Assembly (NCBI GenBank): GCA_963784645.1
Contig: CAWARY010000015.1
Coordinates: 62,001 to 126,000 of the forward strand
Source: JBBRVW01 sp963784645
Lineage (GTDB): Bacteria > Actinomycetota > Actinomycetes > JACCUZ01
Reading direction: 5' to 3'
Length of the DNA stretch: 64,000 bases
The notes beneath the pieces were generated by a model that was not told the DNA's origin, searched no databases, and worked only from the letters and a program-made list of their open reading frames with translations. Positions 49,648 through 60,929 of this stretch are shown piece after piece. Each line of letters opens with the position of its first letter. Within the stretch, counting starts at the first letter, position 1. The translations under genes and the position numbers were made by a program.

Positions 49648-50868
49648 TCACGCGAGCAGGTCGCGCACCACCGCGTCGGCGAGCAGCCGGCCGCGCAGCG
49701 TCAGGGCTGCGCGGCCGTCGTCGTGGGCGGCGGCGTCGAGCCGCCCGTCGTCGACCGCGCGCCGGGCGCTGTCACGGCCGGACGCGGTGAGCTCCGCCAA
49801 CGGCAGACCCTCGCGCAGCCGGACTGCCAGCAGCGCCCGCTCGTCCCGGCGCTGCTCGGCGGTGAGCACCTCACGGGCGTGCGCGGGGCTCTCGCCTGCC
49901 GCGAGCCGACCGGCGTACGCCGTGGGGTGCCGCACGTTCCACCAGCGGGTACCGCCCACGTGGCTGTGCGCTCCGGGGCCGACACCCCACCAGTCGTGGC
50001 CCTGCCAGTAGCCCACGTTGTGCCGGGCGCGCTGGTGGTCGCCACGTGACCAGTTGCTCACCTCGTACCAGTCGTAGCCGGCCGCGGCGAGCACCTCGTC
50101 GGCGAGCAGGTAACGGTCGGCGAGCTCGTCGTCGTCGGGTGCGGGGATCTCGCCCCGACGGACCTGGCCGGCCATCCGGGTCCCGTCCTCGACCACCAGC
50201 GCGTAGGCGCTGACGTGGTCGGGGGACATGGCCAGCACCGCATCGAGGCTGCGCCGCCAGTCGTCCTGCGACTCTCCGGGCGTCCCGTAGATGAGGTCGA
50301 GGCTCACCCCCTCGAAGCCTGCGGCCCGCGCCCAGTCGACAGCCTGCGGCACCCGCTCGGGGTCGTGGGTGCGGTCCAGGGTCGCGAGGACGTGCGGCAC
50401 TGCCGACTGCATGCCGAAGGAGATGCGGGTGAATCCCGCCGCGCGCAGCGCCGCGAGCGATGCCTCGTCAACGCTGTCGGGGTTCGCCTCCGTGCTGACC
50501 TCCGCGTCGGCGCGCACACCCAGCTCGTCCCGCACCACTCCGAGCAGCCGCCCGAGGTCGCGGGGGTCGAGCACCGTCGGGGTGCCACCGCCGAAGAACA
50601 CCGTCGCGGCCGACACGTCGGCGTCGCCGAGCACGCGCCGGGCGAGCCGCACCTCGGCCGCCGCAGTCGACGCGTAGGACGACTGCGAGGCGCCGCCGCC
50701 GAGCTCGACCGCGGTGTAGGTGTTGAAGTCGCAGTAGCCGCAGCGGGTCGCGCAGAACGGGACGTGCAGGTAGACGCCGAACGGCCGGTCGCCGAGTCCG
50801 GCGAGTGCGGCGGGCGGCAGCGCACCATCCGTCGGCACCGCCTCGCCGTCCGGCAGGGCGGCGGGCAT
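49648..50868 (-). CDS. hemW: Radical SAM heme chaperone HemW
   Basis: 406 residues. The radical-SAM cluster motif is CATRCGYC in FGVYLHVPFCATRCGYCDFNTYT (split at about 32-54), followed by the GGGTPTVLD and SFGMQS patterns of the HemN/HemW group. The extra cysteine of coproporphyrinogen dehydrogenase (CxxxCxxCxC) is absent: FNTYT follows, which points to HemW, a heme chaperone, rather than HemN. It is ten bases downstream of the acyl-CoA ligase gene, in the lepA-MOSC-ligase-hemW string. Confidence 0.9.
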   Translation of the reverse strand: MPAALPDGEAVPTDGALPPAALAGLGDRPFGVYLHVPFCATRCGYCDFNTYTAVELGGGASQSSYASTAAAEVRLARRVLGDADVSAATVFFGGGTPTVLDPRDLGRLLGVVRDELGVRADAEVSTEANPDSVDEASLAALRAAGFTRISFGMQSAVPHVLATLDRTHDPERVPQAVDWARAAGFEGVSLDLIYGTPGESQDDWRRSLDAVLAMSPDHVSAYALVVEDGTRMAGQVRRGEIPAPDDDELADRYLLADEVLAAAGYDWYEVSNWSRGDHQRARHNVGYWQGHDWWGVGPGAHSHVGGTRWWNVRHPTAYAGRLAAGESPAHAREVLTAEQRRDERALLAVRLREGLPLAELTASGRDSARRAVDDGRLDAAAHDDGRAALTLRGRLLADAVVRDLLA

Positions 50869-50878
50869 CAGCGCGCCA

Positions 50879-52711
50879 TCAGGTCGACGACGACGGGTAC
50901 ATCTCGGCGATGAGCGCAGCGTGCCGCTCGGCGACGGCCTTGCGCCGCACCTTGAGGCTCGGAGTCAGCTCGCCGTCCTCGATGGTGAGCTCGTGGTCGA
51001 GGATCCGGAAGGTCTTCACCGTCTCCCAGCGGTTGAGCCGCGTGTTCATGGCGTCGACGGCAGCCGACACCTCGGCGCGCACGTCGTCGTGCTGGCTGAG
51101 CTCGGCGTAGCTGCCCGCAGCGCCGTGGTGCTTCGCCCACTGGGTGAGCGCGTCCTCGTCGAGGGTGATGAGCGCCGCGCAGTAGCTGTGCCCGTCGCCG
51201 AGCACGACGATCTGGCTGGCCAGGGCGCACGAGCCCTTGAAGAGGATCTCGACCGCCTGCGGCGCGACGTACTTGCCGTTGGAGGTCTTGATGAGGTCCT
51301 TCTTGCGGTCGGTGATCCGCAGGAAGCCGTCGGCGTCGAGCTCTCCGATGTCACCGGTGCGGAACCAGCCCTCGCTGTCGAGCGCCTCGGCCGACTGCTC
51401 GGGCAGGCCGTGGTAGCCGGACATGACACCGGGGCCGCGGAGCAGCACCTCGCCGTCGTCGGCGATGCGCACGTCGGTGCCCGGGAAGGGCAGCCCGACG
51501 GTGCCGAACTTGAAGCGCTCGGGCCGGTTGACGAAGGTCCCGGCGCTGGTCTCGGTGAGGCCGTAGCCCTCGAGGACCACGATGCCGGCCGCGTGGAAGA
51601 ACTCCGCGACGTCTTGCGACAGGGCTGCGCTGCCCGACACGAGGAACCGCAGCCTGCCGCCGAAGCGCTGGCGCAGCTTGCTGAAGACCAGCTTGTCAGC
51701 GACCGCGTGCTGCGCCGCGAGCAGCGGGCCGGGTGTCCGGCCGTCGCGCTGCAGCCGGCCGACCTGCCGTCCGACCCCCATCGCCCAGGTGAAGATCCGC
51801 AGCCGAAGGCCGCCCTCCTCCTGGGCCATGGTGACGACCCGACCGCGCACCTTCTCGAAGATGCGCGGCGCGGCGGCCATGAACGTCGGCGAGACCACGG
51901 CGAGGTTGTCGATGATCCGGTCGACCCGTCCGTCGACGGCAGCCGACGACCCGGTGGCGAGCTGCGCCGCGAGCAGCACCTTGCCGAAGGCGTGCGACAG
52001 CGGCAGCCAGAGGTACTGCACGTCCTCGGAGCTGAGCAGCCCCTCGCCGTCGACCGCGACGCCTTCGTAGACCCAGCAGTCGTTGCTCAGCCGGACGCCC
52101 TTCGGGCGTCCCGTGGTGCCGCTGGTGTAGATGAGCGTCGCCAGGTGCTCCGGCCTGATGGCGTCGACCGTGCGGTCGACGAGGTCCGGCTCGCCGGACA
52201 GCCGCGCGGCTCCGCGTCGGGCGAGCTCGTCGAGGCCGATCACCCAGTCGCCGTCGGGCGTTCCGTCGAAGGTGACCACGGTGCGCAGGGCCGGCAGCTC
52301 ATGCCGGTGCTCGCGCAGCTTGGCGAGCTGCGCGTCGTCCTCGGCGAACGCGAGCACGGCACCGGAGTCCGCGAGGATGTAGGCCACGTCGTCGGGGTTG
52401 CTGGTCGGGTAGACGGTCGTGGTGGCCGCCCCGGAGCACATGATCGCGAAGTCGGCGAGCACCCAGTCGACCCGGGTGGTGGCGATGAGGGCGACCCGCT
52501 CCTCCGGTTGCACCCCGAGATCGAGCAGCCCCGCCGCGAGCGCCGCGACCCGGTCCCCCGCCTCCCGCCAGGACATCGACGCCCAGCCGTCGCCCACCGG
52601 GCTGCGGTAGGCCTCACGGTCGGGGGTGGTGGCCACCCGGTCGAGGAACATCCGCCCTACCGACGGCGGTCGTGGCTGGGTCGTCGGGCGGTCGTCGACT
52701 GCGGAGCTCAT
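50879..52711 (-). CDS. Long-chain fatty-acid-CoA ligase (AMP-forming)
   Basis: 610 residues, FadD15-like. P-loop LIYTSGTTGRPKGVRLSN (about 190-207), GYGLTETSAGTF (about 381-392), GWFRTGDIGELDADGFLRITDRKKDLIKTSNGKYVAPQ with the adenylation Asp and catalytic Lys near the end. It activates fatty acids to acyl-CoA via acyl-adenylate. The C-terminal end (LTPSLKVRRKAV) is standard. It lies between MOSC and hemW on the same strand. Confidence 0.92.
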   Translation of the reverse strand: MSSAVDDRPTTQPRPPSVGRMFLDRVATTPDREAYRSPVGDGWASMSWREAGDRVAALAAGLLDLGVQPEERVALIATTRVDWVLADFAIMCSGAATTTVYPTSNPDDVAYILADSGAVLAFAEDDAQLAKLREHRHELPALRTVVTFDGTPDGDWVIGLDELARRGAARLSGEPDLVDRTVDAIRPEHLATLIYTSGTTGRPKGVRLSNDCWVYEGVAVDGEGLLSSEDVQYLWLPLSHAFGKVLLAAQLATGSSAAVDGRVDRIIDNLAVVSPTFMAAAPRIFEKVRGRVVTMAQEEGGLRLRIFTWAMGVGRQVGRLQRDGRTPGPLLAAQHAVADKLVFSKLRQRFGGRLRFLVSGSAALSQDVAEFFHAAGIVVLEGYGLTETSAGTFVNRPERFKFGTVGLPFPGTDVRIADDGEVLLRGPGVMSGYHGLPEQSAEALDSEGWFRTGDIGELDADGFLRITDRKKDLIKTSNGKYVAPQAVEILFKGSCALASQIVVLGDGHSYCAALITLDEDALTQWAKHHGAAGSYAELSQHDDVRAEVSAAVDAMNTRLNRWETVKTFRILDHELTIEDGELTPSLKVRRKAVAERHAALIAEMYPSSST

Positions 52712-52766
52712 GCCTCGAAACTAACGCGTCGCCAGCGGGTCGGCGGCGAGCTCGGCGGGCGGCACG

Positions 52767-53432
52767 TCACCGATCCCGGGCCGCCAGGTCGCGGCGGACG
52801 GCCTGCTCGAGGTCAGCGGCGAGGCCGGCCTGCTCGGCGAGCAGCCGTCGCAGCCGGCCTGCGTCGGTCCGACGCACGCGGAAGACGTCGCCGACCGTCA
52901 CGCCGTGTGCCGGCCGGTCGACGACGGTGACGGCGTCGCGGACACCGACGGTGCCCGGGGCGACGACACGGAGGTAGGCGCCACAGGCGCCGTGCTCGGT
53001 GAACCGCTTGACCCAGTGCGGCTCGTCCATGAAGCCCTGGAAGGTGGCGCACGGGATCCGCGGTGAGGTGACCTCGAGGACGAGCCCGTCGTCGCCGACC
53101 TGCCAGCGCTCGCCGATGACCGCGCCGGTGACCGCCAGGCCGGCAGTGTCGAGGTTCTGGCCGAACGAGCCGGGCGCCAGCTCGCGGCCGAGCTCGGCCG
53201 CCCACCAGGCGCGGTCGTCGTCGGCGTAGGCGTAGACCGCCTGGTCGGGGCCGCCGTGGTTCCGGCTGTCGAAGATCTGGTCGCCGGCCAGCCCGACGCC
53301 CGCGTCGCCCGGGGCGGTCACCGGTACACGTCCCTCGACGGGCCGCTTGTCGATGGCGGTCTTGTCGAGGTCGCCGCGGCGGTCGGGCACCAGGGCGTGG
53401 ACGACGTTGACGGAGGTGATGCGGGCGGGCAC
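52767..53432 (-). CDS. MOSC-domain (YiiM-like) sulfurtransferase
   Basis: 221 residues from GTG 53432 (ARITSVNVVHAL). A GTG at 53474 overlapping the lepA stop as GTGA would add 14 non-conserved residues and is possible. MOSC landmarks: GLAGDQIFDSRNHGGPDQAVYAYA (split around 48-71), PGSFGQNLDTAGLAV, and the conserved cysteine in SPRIPCATFQGFM. MOSC proteins bind molybdenum cofactor and transfer sulfur or detoxify N-hydroxylated compounds. Probably translated from the lepA transcript. Confidence 0.84.
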   Translation of the reverse strand: MPARITSVNVVHALVPDRRGDLDKTAIDKRPVEGRVPVTAPGDAGVGLAGDQIFDSRNHGGPDQAVYAYADDDRAWWAAELGRELAPGSFGQNLDTAGLAVTGAVIGERWQVGDDGLVLEVTSPRIPCATFQGFMDEPHWVKRFTEHGACGAYLRVVAPGTVGVRDAVTVVDRPAHGVTVGDVFRVRRTDAGRLRRLLAEQAGLAADLEQAVRRDLAARDR

Positions 53433-53470
53433 GAGCCCCGACGCTAGCGGCTGCTCCGACGGTCCGCGCG

Positions 53471-55336
<1,866 letters not shown>

Positions 55337-55521
55337 GCAGGATCCAATGCTTCTCGTACGACGGGGGGCCGGACCATCCTCCCACGCGGTCGTGCGCGGT
55401 CCCGGACGCCCGGTCGGCTGCAGGTCGGCCGCTAGCCGACCCCAAGGCGACCGCAAGGGGACTGCCGCACCCTCCCGATGACCGCTCCCGCCCGGGGCGG
55501 CGTGAGCAGAGGAGCCCCGTG

Positions 55522-55920
55522 ATGCACCGCTCGACCATCAACCCGTGGACCTGGCAGGACGCTCTCGGCTACACGCAGGGCGTCCTGGTCCGTGAGGCGC
55601 AGGAGACCCTCTACCTGGCCGGCCAGTGCTCCGTGGACGCCGACGGCGCCCCGCTGCACGCCGGCGACATGGCCGCGCAGGTGAACCAGTGCCTCGACAA
55701 CGTGGAGACCGTCCTCGGCAAGGCCGGCATGTCACTGGCCGACGTGGTCCGCCTCGACGTGTACACCACCGACACCGCGGCGTACTTCGGCGCAATGTCC
55801 CTGGTGACCGATCGCTTCACCGCGGCCGGCACGGTCGCGGCAGGCGGAATCCTCTGCCAGGTCGAGGGCCTGGCGATGCCACCTCTGATGGTCGAGCTGG
55901 TCGCAACTGCCGCGCACTGA
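55522..55920 (+). CDS. RidA-family protein
   Basis: 132 residues from ATG 55522 (GGAG eight bases upstream; GTG 55519 is alternative). The YjgF/RidA trimer fold: INPWTWQDALGYTQGVLVREAQETLYLAGQCSVDADG, then MSLADVVRLDVYTTDTAAYF and MPPLMVELVATAAH. RidA deaminates reactive enamine/imine intermediates, but the signature arginine (R105 of E. coli RidA, usually in a CVEV or RVCVE region) is not seen where expected, so this belongs to a divergent Rid subgroup. Divergent from lepA. Confidence 0.78.
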   Translation: MHRSTINPWTWQDALGYTQGVLVREAQETLYLAGQCSVDADGAPLHAGDMAAQVNQCLDNVETVLGKAGMSLADVVRLDVYTTDTAAYFGAMSLVTDRFTAAGTVAAGGILCQVEGLAMPPLMVELVATAAH

Positions 55921-55947
55921 CAGCCGTCCGGCGGCGATGATGACCGG

Positions 55948-56883
55948 GTGGAGGTCCCCGTTCCCGTCGCCGCCGGCACGCGCATCGCGTGGGCCGACGT
56001 CCCCGACCACGTGCGGGGCGACGTCGAGGCGGGCCTCGGCTCGCCAGTCGTGTCCGCCCGCACCCAGCACGGCGGGTTCTCCCCCGGAGCCGCGGTGCGC
56101 CTCGTCTGCGCCGACGGCACGCGGGCGTTCGTCAAGGCCTGCGGGTCCGGGCTGAACCCGGACACCCCGGACCTGCTCCGGGCCGAGATCGACGCGCTGG
56201 CGCACCTGCCGTCCTCGGTCCCGCACGCCCGGCTGCTCGCGGCGTACGACGACGGCGCCTGGGTGGCTCTGACCCTCGAGGACGTCGACGGCCGGCACCC
56301 CGCGATCCCGTGGACCGGCCGCGACCTGGCGCCGACGCTCGCCGCGCTCGAGCGGACCGGGCGGACCCGGGCGCCGAAGCGACTGCCGGGCTTCGCCGAC
56401 CGGGCTCAACTGCTCACTGCCTGGGACGAGGTGGAAGCCGACCCCGTCGCCGTGCCCGACGAGCTGGTCGACCGACTGCCGCAGCTGCTCGACCTGCAGC
56501 GGACTGCCCGGCAGGTCACCGCCGGTGACCGGCTGGTGCACTGGGACGCCCGCGCCGACAACATCCTGCTGCGAGACGGCGAGGCGGTGCTGCTCGACTG
56601 GGCCTGGGCCTGCAGGGGCGCGGGCTGGCTGGACACCCTGCTGCTCGCCATGGACCTCCGGGTCCAGGGCGGCCCGGACCCCGACGACGTGCTCGCATCC
56701 TCGCCGGTGACCCGCGACGTGCCGCCCGACCACCTCGCTGCGGTGGTCGCGTGCATGCTCGGGTTCTGGACCGAGCGGGCCCGCCACCCCGCACCAGCGG
56801 GGCTGCCGACGATCCGCGCCTGGCAGCAGCACTGCGCCGCGGCCGCCCACGACTGGCTGGACCGGGGTGCGCTGTGGTCGTGA
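55948..56883 (+). CDS. APH-family phosphotransferase, first of an overlapping pair
   Basis: 311 residues from GTG 55948. Protein-kinase-like small-molecule kinase fold: nucleotide-lysine region RAFVKACG (about 59-66), catalytic loop LVHWDARADNILL (about 196-208; His-Trp-Asp in place of HGD) and metal site VLLDWAWACRGAGWLD. The acceptor is unknown; there is nothing to indicate aminoglycoside resistance. Its final TGA overlaps the GTG of the next, related gene. Confidence 0.82.
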   Translation: MEVPVPVAAGTRIAWADVPDHVRGDVEAGLGSPVVSARTQHGGFSPGAAVRLVCADGTRAFVKACGSGLNPDTPDLLRAEIDALAHLPSSVPHARLLAAYDDGAWVALTLEDVDGRHPAIPWTGRDLAPTLAALERTGRTRAPKRLPGFADRAQLLTAWDEVEADPVAVPDELVDRLPQLLDLQRTARQVTAGDRLVHWDARADNILLRDGEAVLLDWAWACRGAGWLDTLLLAMDLRVQGGPDPDDVLASSPVTRDVPPDHLAAVVACMLGFWTERARHPAPAGLPTIRAWQQHCAAAAHDWLDRGALWS

Positions 56884-57851
56884 CCGCGCGGCCGCCGTAC
56901 GACCGGACGGCAGTCCGACCGGCGTGGGCCGAACTGCCCGCGGAGGTGCGCGACCTGGTTGCGGACCAGGCCGGGTCGGCCGTGCTGCGCGCCGAGGTCG
57001 CCGGCGGCGGCTTCACCCGCGGGTTCGCCGGCCTGCTCGTCCTCGCCGACGGAACCGAGCTGTTCGTCAAGGCTGCTTCGGAGGAGGAGCGGCCGGTCGC
57101 GCACCGGTCGTACCGGACGGAGGCCGACGTGCTCCAGGTGCTGCCGGCTGCCGTGCCGGCGCCGCGGCTCCGGTGGATCGACGAGGTCGGTCCCTGGGTG
57201 GTGCTGGGCATCGAGCCGGTGCACGGCCGGATGCCGGGGCTGCCCTGGACCGACGGGGACGTCGACCGCGCCGTCGCGACCTGCGAGCAGCTGGCCGACG
57301 CTTTGCACCCGGCCCCGCCGGGCCTGACGCTGGACCGGCTCGCCGACGAGAGCGAGGGAGACGGCGCGTGGCTGCGCTGGTACGCCGACGTCGCAGGCGG
57401 CGAGGTGGTCAGCGACCTGCTGTCCCCGTGGGCACGGCGTTCCCTGCCCGAGCTGCAGCGGCTGCTGTCGCTGTCAGGAGCAGCCGTCGACGGCGACACC
57501 GCCTGCCACGGCGACCTGCGGGCCGACAACATGCTGCTCGGCCCCGCCGGCCAGGTCTGGGTCTGCGACTGGAACTGGCTGCTGCTCGCCGCCCCGTGGA
57601 CCGACGCCGTGGGACTGCTGGTGACCGCTTACGCCGACGGCGTCGACGTCGACGGCGCACTGGCCCGGTCGTCGCTGCTGACCGGCGTCGACCCCGAGGC
57701 GGTCGACGCATGGCTGGCGCTGCTGGCGGCGTTCATGTGCGGTCAGGCGGCCGCTCCGGTACCCGACTTCGCCTCGCCCTGGCTGGCGGCGCACCGGGCT
57801 CACTACGGGACCTCGGCTCTCCGCTGGCTGGAGCACCGCCGGACCGGCTGA
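56880..57851 (+). CDS. APH-family phosphotransferase, second of an overlapping pair
   Basis: 323 residues. GTG 56880 overlaps the previous stop (GTGA). Landmarks parallel the first gene: ELFVKAASEEE, catalytic ACHGDLRADNMLL (HGD intact) and VWVCDWNWLLLAAPWTD. The two genes clearly descend from one ancestor, probably by tandem duplication, and have diverged strongly. Both would phosphorylate small hydroxylated molecules. The transcript ends in the strong stem-loop at 57865. Confidence 0.83.
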   Translation: MTARPPYDRTAVRPAWAELPAEVRDLVADQAGSAVLRAEVAGGGFTRGFAGLLVLADGTELFVKAASEEERPVAHRSYRTEADVLQVLPAAVPAPRLRWIDEVGPWVVLGIEPVHGRMPGLPWTDGDVDRAVATCEQLADALHPAPPGLTLDRLADESEGDGAWLRWYADVAGGEVVSDLLSPWARRSLPELQRLLSLSGAAVDGDTACHGDLRADNMLLGPAGQVWVCDWNWLLLAAPWTDAVGLLVTAYADGVDVDGALARSSLLTGVDPEAVDAWLALLAAFMCGQAAAPVPDFASPWLAAHRAHYGTSALRWLEHRRTG

Positions 57852-57864
57852 ACCGGCGCGGACG

Positions 57865-57900
57865 CACGAGGGCCCGGTGCCTTGGCACCGGGCCCTCGTG
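57865..57900. terminator. Bidirectional terminator between convergent genes
   Basis: A perfect 17-bp inverted repeat (CACGAGGGCCCGGTGCC and its complement) with a two-base TT centre, 13 bases past the phosphotransferase stop and 30 bases before the metalloprotease stop on the other strand. It can fold on either transcript. It is followed by GTGTCGTTC, a modest T content. Confidence 0.85.
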
Positions 57901-57929
57901 TCGTTCAGCCTGCCGTCACCGCGGCGGGG

Positions 57930-60317
57930 TCAGCTCCCGCCGGACTGCGTCACGCCGTTGGCGGTCATCGTGTACGTCGGGTAGGCCGTCGACGTCTCGG
58001 TCGGGTCGTCGGCGGTGACCAGGGCGGCCACCGTCGTCGTACCGCGCTTGTTGCCGACCAGACGAGTGAGGTCGCCGTTGTCCGCGTTGGCGACCCACAG
58101 GCCCCGGTTGGCGTTGTACCGCAGCGGCAGCGAGCCGACGTAGGCCTTCTTGCCGTCGCCGTAGGCCACCAGCTGCACGGTCCAGCCGGCCACCGGCACC
58201 GGGTGCGCCTGCGTGAGCGACTGCCACGCCGAGAGGTCGGAGCCGTCGGAGACCAGCTGGTCGCCGACGGTGACGTTGTCGACCCAGAACCCGTCGCCGA
58301 CCGTCGCCGCGTCCGTGATGTAGCGGAACGCGATGTCGATGGTCTGGCCGGCGTACTTCGACAGGTCGAACGTCTCGGTGCCGGCGCTCTGGTCAACGGT
58401 CGTGGTGACGTCGCCGTCCGGATTCGGCGAGGGTCCGTCCAGCCCCGGCAGGTTCGCCACCACGTCGGCAGCCGCAGCCGGGTCGTGCTCGCTGGTGGTG
58501 TTGCCCTCCTTGTCCGGGAGGCTGACCCACTTCTGCTGTGCCGGGTCATAGACCTGGACGTAGGCGAAGTCCCAGCCCAGCTCGGTGCCCCAGGTCAGGT
58601 CGGCGGACAGGATCGCCTGGCTCGGGTCGGTCGGCACCGTCACCTGCCGGGCGATCCCGCGGTCGAGGTCGTCGCCCTGCCCGGAGTACAGCCGGCCGTT
58701 GTCCTCGGTCCACTCCACCGGTGCCGGGTCGTAGCTGCCCGCGCCCTGGAAGGTCATCGCCTTCAGGTCCTTGGCGTCGACGTAGCCGAACCGGTCACCC
58801 AGCCGGACGTAGTCGGCGCCGTTGGGCGGGGCGCCCGGCGACGCGTAGGCCTGCGGGGTGTCGAAGTTGATGATCGACTTCAGCGTCGGCGCCGTGTAGT
58901 CGCGCGTGTCGCCGCCCTTGAGCCTGGCGCCCTGGTCGATCTGGTAGTCCAGCGCCATCATCGCCTGCCACTGGTGCACGACCTCCTGCGCCGTGATCCC
59001 GCGGTAGCCGAACCGGTTCATCACCGTCTGCAGCCCGACCAGGCCGTTGCCCTGCTCCTTGTGAAGAGCGGACATGAACGCGTCGCCGCCGAACCGCCCG
59101 TGCAGGTACTCCATCATCGAGTACGCCGCGCCGTAGTCGCACAGGATCTCCGGACCCCCCTGGTCACCCCACTGGGTCAGCGAGTTCTCCGGACCGCCGA
59201 AGTTGTCGCCGAGGTAGCCCTGGAAGCAGGAGATGTGCCGGTCGGCAGCGTCGGCCGTCGGGAGGTTGTTCGGGTCGACGTAGCCCACCAGGGTCTGCGC
59301 CCAGTCGGACAGGCCTTCGTTGACCCAGTTGACCTCGTCGGCGTCCTGGTCGTGCTCGAGCAGGTGCTGGTACTCGTGGGCGAACGTGCCCTCGTACTGG
59401 TGCGGCCGAGGAGTCACGCCGGCGGAGTCGCAGCCGGTGCCGTTCGGCCGGTCATCGGGCGGGGTTGCCCCGGTGCGGTGCAGCCAGTCGAACGAGTCGA
59501 TGTTCATGATGTTGCGATCGAACGTGTCGGCGTACAGCGAGGAGAAGAACCCGGCGATGTAGGTCTGTCCGGCCGGGGTGCTCGGGTCGTAGTAGTTGTC
59601 GTCGCGCACGTTGTCGACCAGCGTGACGACCTTGTCCGCCGGGCCGGCCCAGTAGTCCGCGTCCACTCCGAGGATCTCGTTGAACGGCGCGCCGAAGGTC
59701 GGCTGGAGATCGGTGCCCGGACGTGGCTTCAGCGCCGAGAACGCCTCGGTCTCCTTCGGGTACATGTTCGTGTCGAACTCGGTGATGAAGCTCTGCACCT
59801 GCGCATCGGTGACCGTGATCTCCTGGCCGTCGAACACCGTGTTGCGGCACTCTCCGGTCGAGCCGGCCGGGAAGTCCAGTGCCTGCGAGTAGGTGCCGTC
59901 ACCGTTGTCGCGCACCGCGACCCAGATCTCGATGTGGTCCCCCACGCCGACCAGCTGGAACGACTTGACGTAGTACCTGCCCTGGGCGTCGTTGAGCGCG
60001 AGCCAGGTCTTCACCGTGCCGACCGGAGGCGACTCGCCGGACGCGGCGGCGGCCATCGTGCGGCGCTGCGACCCCTGCTCCTGCGCTGCCTGCTCCTTCG
60101 CGGCGCTGGGCGGCTGGAGCGTGTCGAGCTTGCCGGACAGCACGTCGGCGGGTGCGCCGACGGGGATGTTCCGGTCCTTGGCGGTCGCCGCGGCGGCTGC
60201 CTTGGCGTCGGCCTTCGTGGGGCCTGCGGTGGTGCCGGCAGAGGCTGCGGTGGTGGCCGGTGTCACGGCCATCGCCACTGCTGCTGCCACGGCACACCAT
60301 CGTGTGGTGCGACGCAT
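57930..60317 (-). CDS. Secreted zinc metalloprotease, immune-inhibitor-A-like
   Basis: 795 residues from ATG 60317 (GAGGGG eight bases upstream). A signal peptide (MRRTTRWCAVAAAVAMAVTPATTAASA region) and propeptide come first. The catalytic zinc site is HEYQHLLEH (HExxH, near 310), with the third ligand in NEGLSDWAQ 12 residues on. The C-terminal half has jelly-roll domains (LTWGTELGWDFAYVQVYD; DIAFRYITDAATVGDGFWVDNVTVGD), as in M6 immune inhibitor A. It would degrade extracellular protein. It interrupts the usual lepA-rpsT neighbourhood with its neighbours. Confidence 0.88.
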   Translation of the reverse strand: MRRTTRWCAVAAAVAMAVTPATTAASAGTTAGPTKADAKAAAAATAKDRNIPVGAPADVLSGKLDTLQPPSAAKEQAAQEQGSQRRTMAAAASGESPPVGTVKTWLALNDAQGRYYVKSFQLVGVGDHIEIWVAVRDNGDGTYSQALDFPAGSTGECRNTVFDGQEITVTDAQVQSFITEFDTNMYPKETEAFSALKPRPGTDLQPTFGAPFNEILGVDADYWAGPADKVVTLVDNVRDDNYYDPSTPAGQTYIAGFFSSLYADTFDRNIMNIDSFDWLHRTGATPPDDRPNGTGCDSAGVTPRPHQYEGTFAHEYQHLLEHDQDADEVNWVNEGLSDWAQTLVGYVDPNNLPTADAADRHISCFQGYLGDNFGGPENSLTQWGDQGGPEILCDYGAAYSMMEYLHGRFGGDAFMSALHKEQGNGLVGLQTVMNRFGYRGITAQEVVHQWQAMMALDYQIDQGARLKGGDTRDYTAPTLKSIINFDTPQAYASPGAPPNGADYVRLGDRFGYVDAKDLKAMTFQGAGSYDPAPVEWTEDNGRLYSGQGDDLDRGIARQVTVPTDPSQAILSADLTWGTELGWDFAYVQVYDPAQQKWVSLPDKEGNTTSEHDPAAAADVVANLPGLDGPSPNPDGDVTTTVDQSAGTETFDLSKYAGQTIDIAFRYITDAATVGDGFWVDNVTVGDQLVSDGSDLSAWQSLTQAHPVPVAGWTVQLVAYGDGKKAYVGSLPLRYNANRGLWVANADNGDLTRLVGNKRGTTTVAALVTADDPTETSTAYPTYTMTANGVTQSGGS

Positions 60318-60640
60318 TCGGTGATCCCCTCGCTGCTGTCCGATGAGTGGTGACTCTCCGTGGAGATGTCGAGCTCCCGGCACTCTCATCCGCAAACCCG
60401 CAGTAATCAAGACTTTCCCGGTAATTTTCTGGTGCTTCCGCACCAGAAGGCAGGACGATGTCAGCTCAGGCCTCCGGTCGGCGGGTTCCGCTTGCGCGGG
60501 GCCGGTCGCGGCCACCGGCCTCGGTTTGGCCGGAACCGGGCGGGGTTGCTAACCTGTCCCGTCGCACGCTGTGCGCAGCCGTCGCATGCCCCTCGGGCGT
60601 GGCGGCACCCCCGACCGCTCACACTCTTTGAGGCTTCTTC
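60318..60640. other. Intergenic region between the protease gene and rpsT
   Basis: 323 bases shared by divergent genes. A possible rpsT promoter has TTTGGC (60525-60530) and TAACCT (60550-60555) with a long 19-base spacer. The stretch from about 60360 to 60440 is visibly richer in A and T than its surroundings (CGCAGTAATCAAGACTTTCC) and probably holds the protease promoter, though no clear hexamers stand out. I see no gene or strong repeat in it. Confidence 0.4.
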
Positions 60641-60901
60641 GTGGCGAACATCAAGTCCCAGCTCAAGCGGATCAAGACGAACGAGAAGGCGCGGCTGCGC
60701 AACAAGGCCGTCAGGTCCTCCCTCAAGACGTCGGTCCGCAAGTTCCGCGAGGCCGTCGACGCCGGTGACCGCGACACGGCGACCACGCTGCTGGTGACGG
60801 CGGGGCGTCAGCTGGACAAGGCCGCCAGCAAGGGTGTCATCCACAAGAACCAGGCCGCCAACCGCAAGTCGGCGATGGCCAAGCGGGCCGCCTCGCTCTG
60901 A
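60641..60901 (+). CDS. rpsT: 30S ribosomal protein S20
   Basis: 86 residues from GTG 60641: ANIKSQLKRIKTNEKARLRNKAVRSSLKTSVRKF..., then VIHKNQAANRKSAMAKRAASL. This is the full-length S20, a basic helical-bundle protein binding the 5' domain of 16S rRNA. It faces holA, with their stops 28 bases apart, the arrangement seen across actinobacteria. Confidence 0.97.
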   Translation: MANIKSQLKRIKTNEKARLRNKAVRSSLKTSVRKFREAVDAGDRDTATTLLVTAGRQLDKAASKGVIHKNQAANRKSAMAKRAASL

Positions 60902-60929
60902 GCGAGCCCCCCGCAGCACGTCGAGGGCG

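Noticed and set aside
50921..52930. A 669-codon plus-strand open frame
   Set aside because: Antisense to the acyl-CoA ligase, which has complete adenylation motifs.
57882..60353. An 823-codon plus-strand open frame
   Set aside because: Antisense to the secreted metalloprotease, whose signal peptide and HExxH site are clear.
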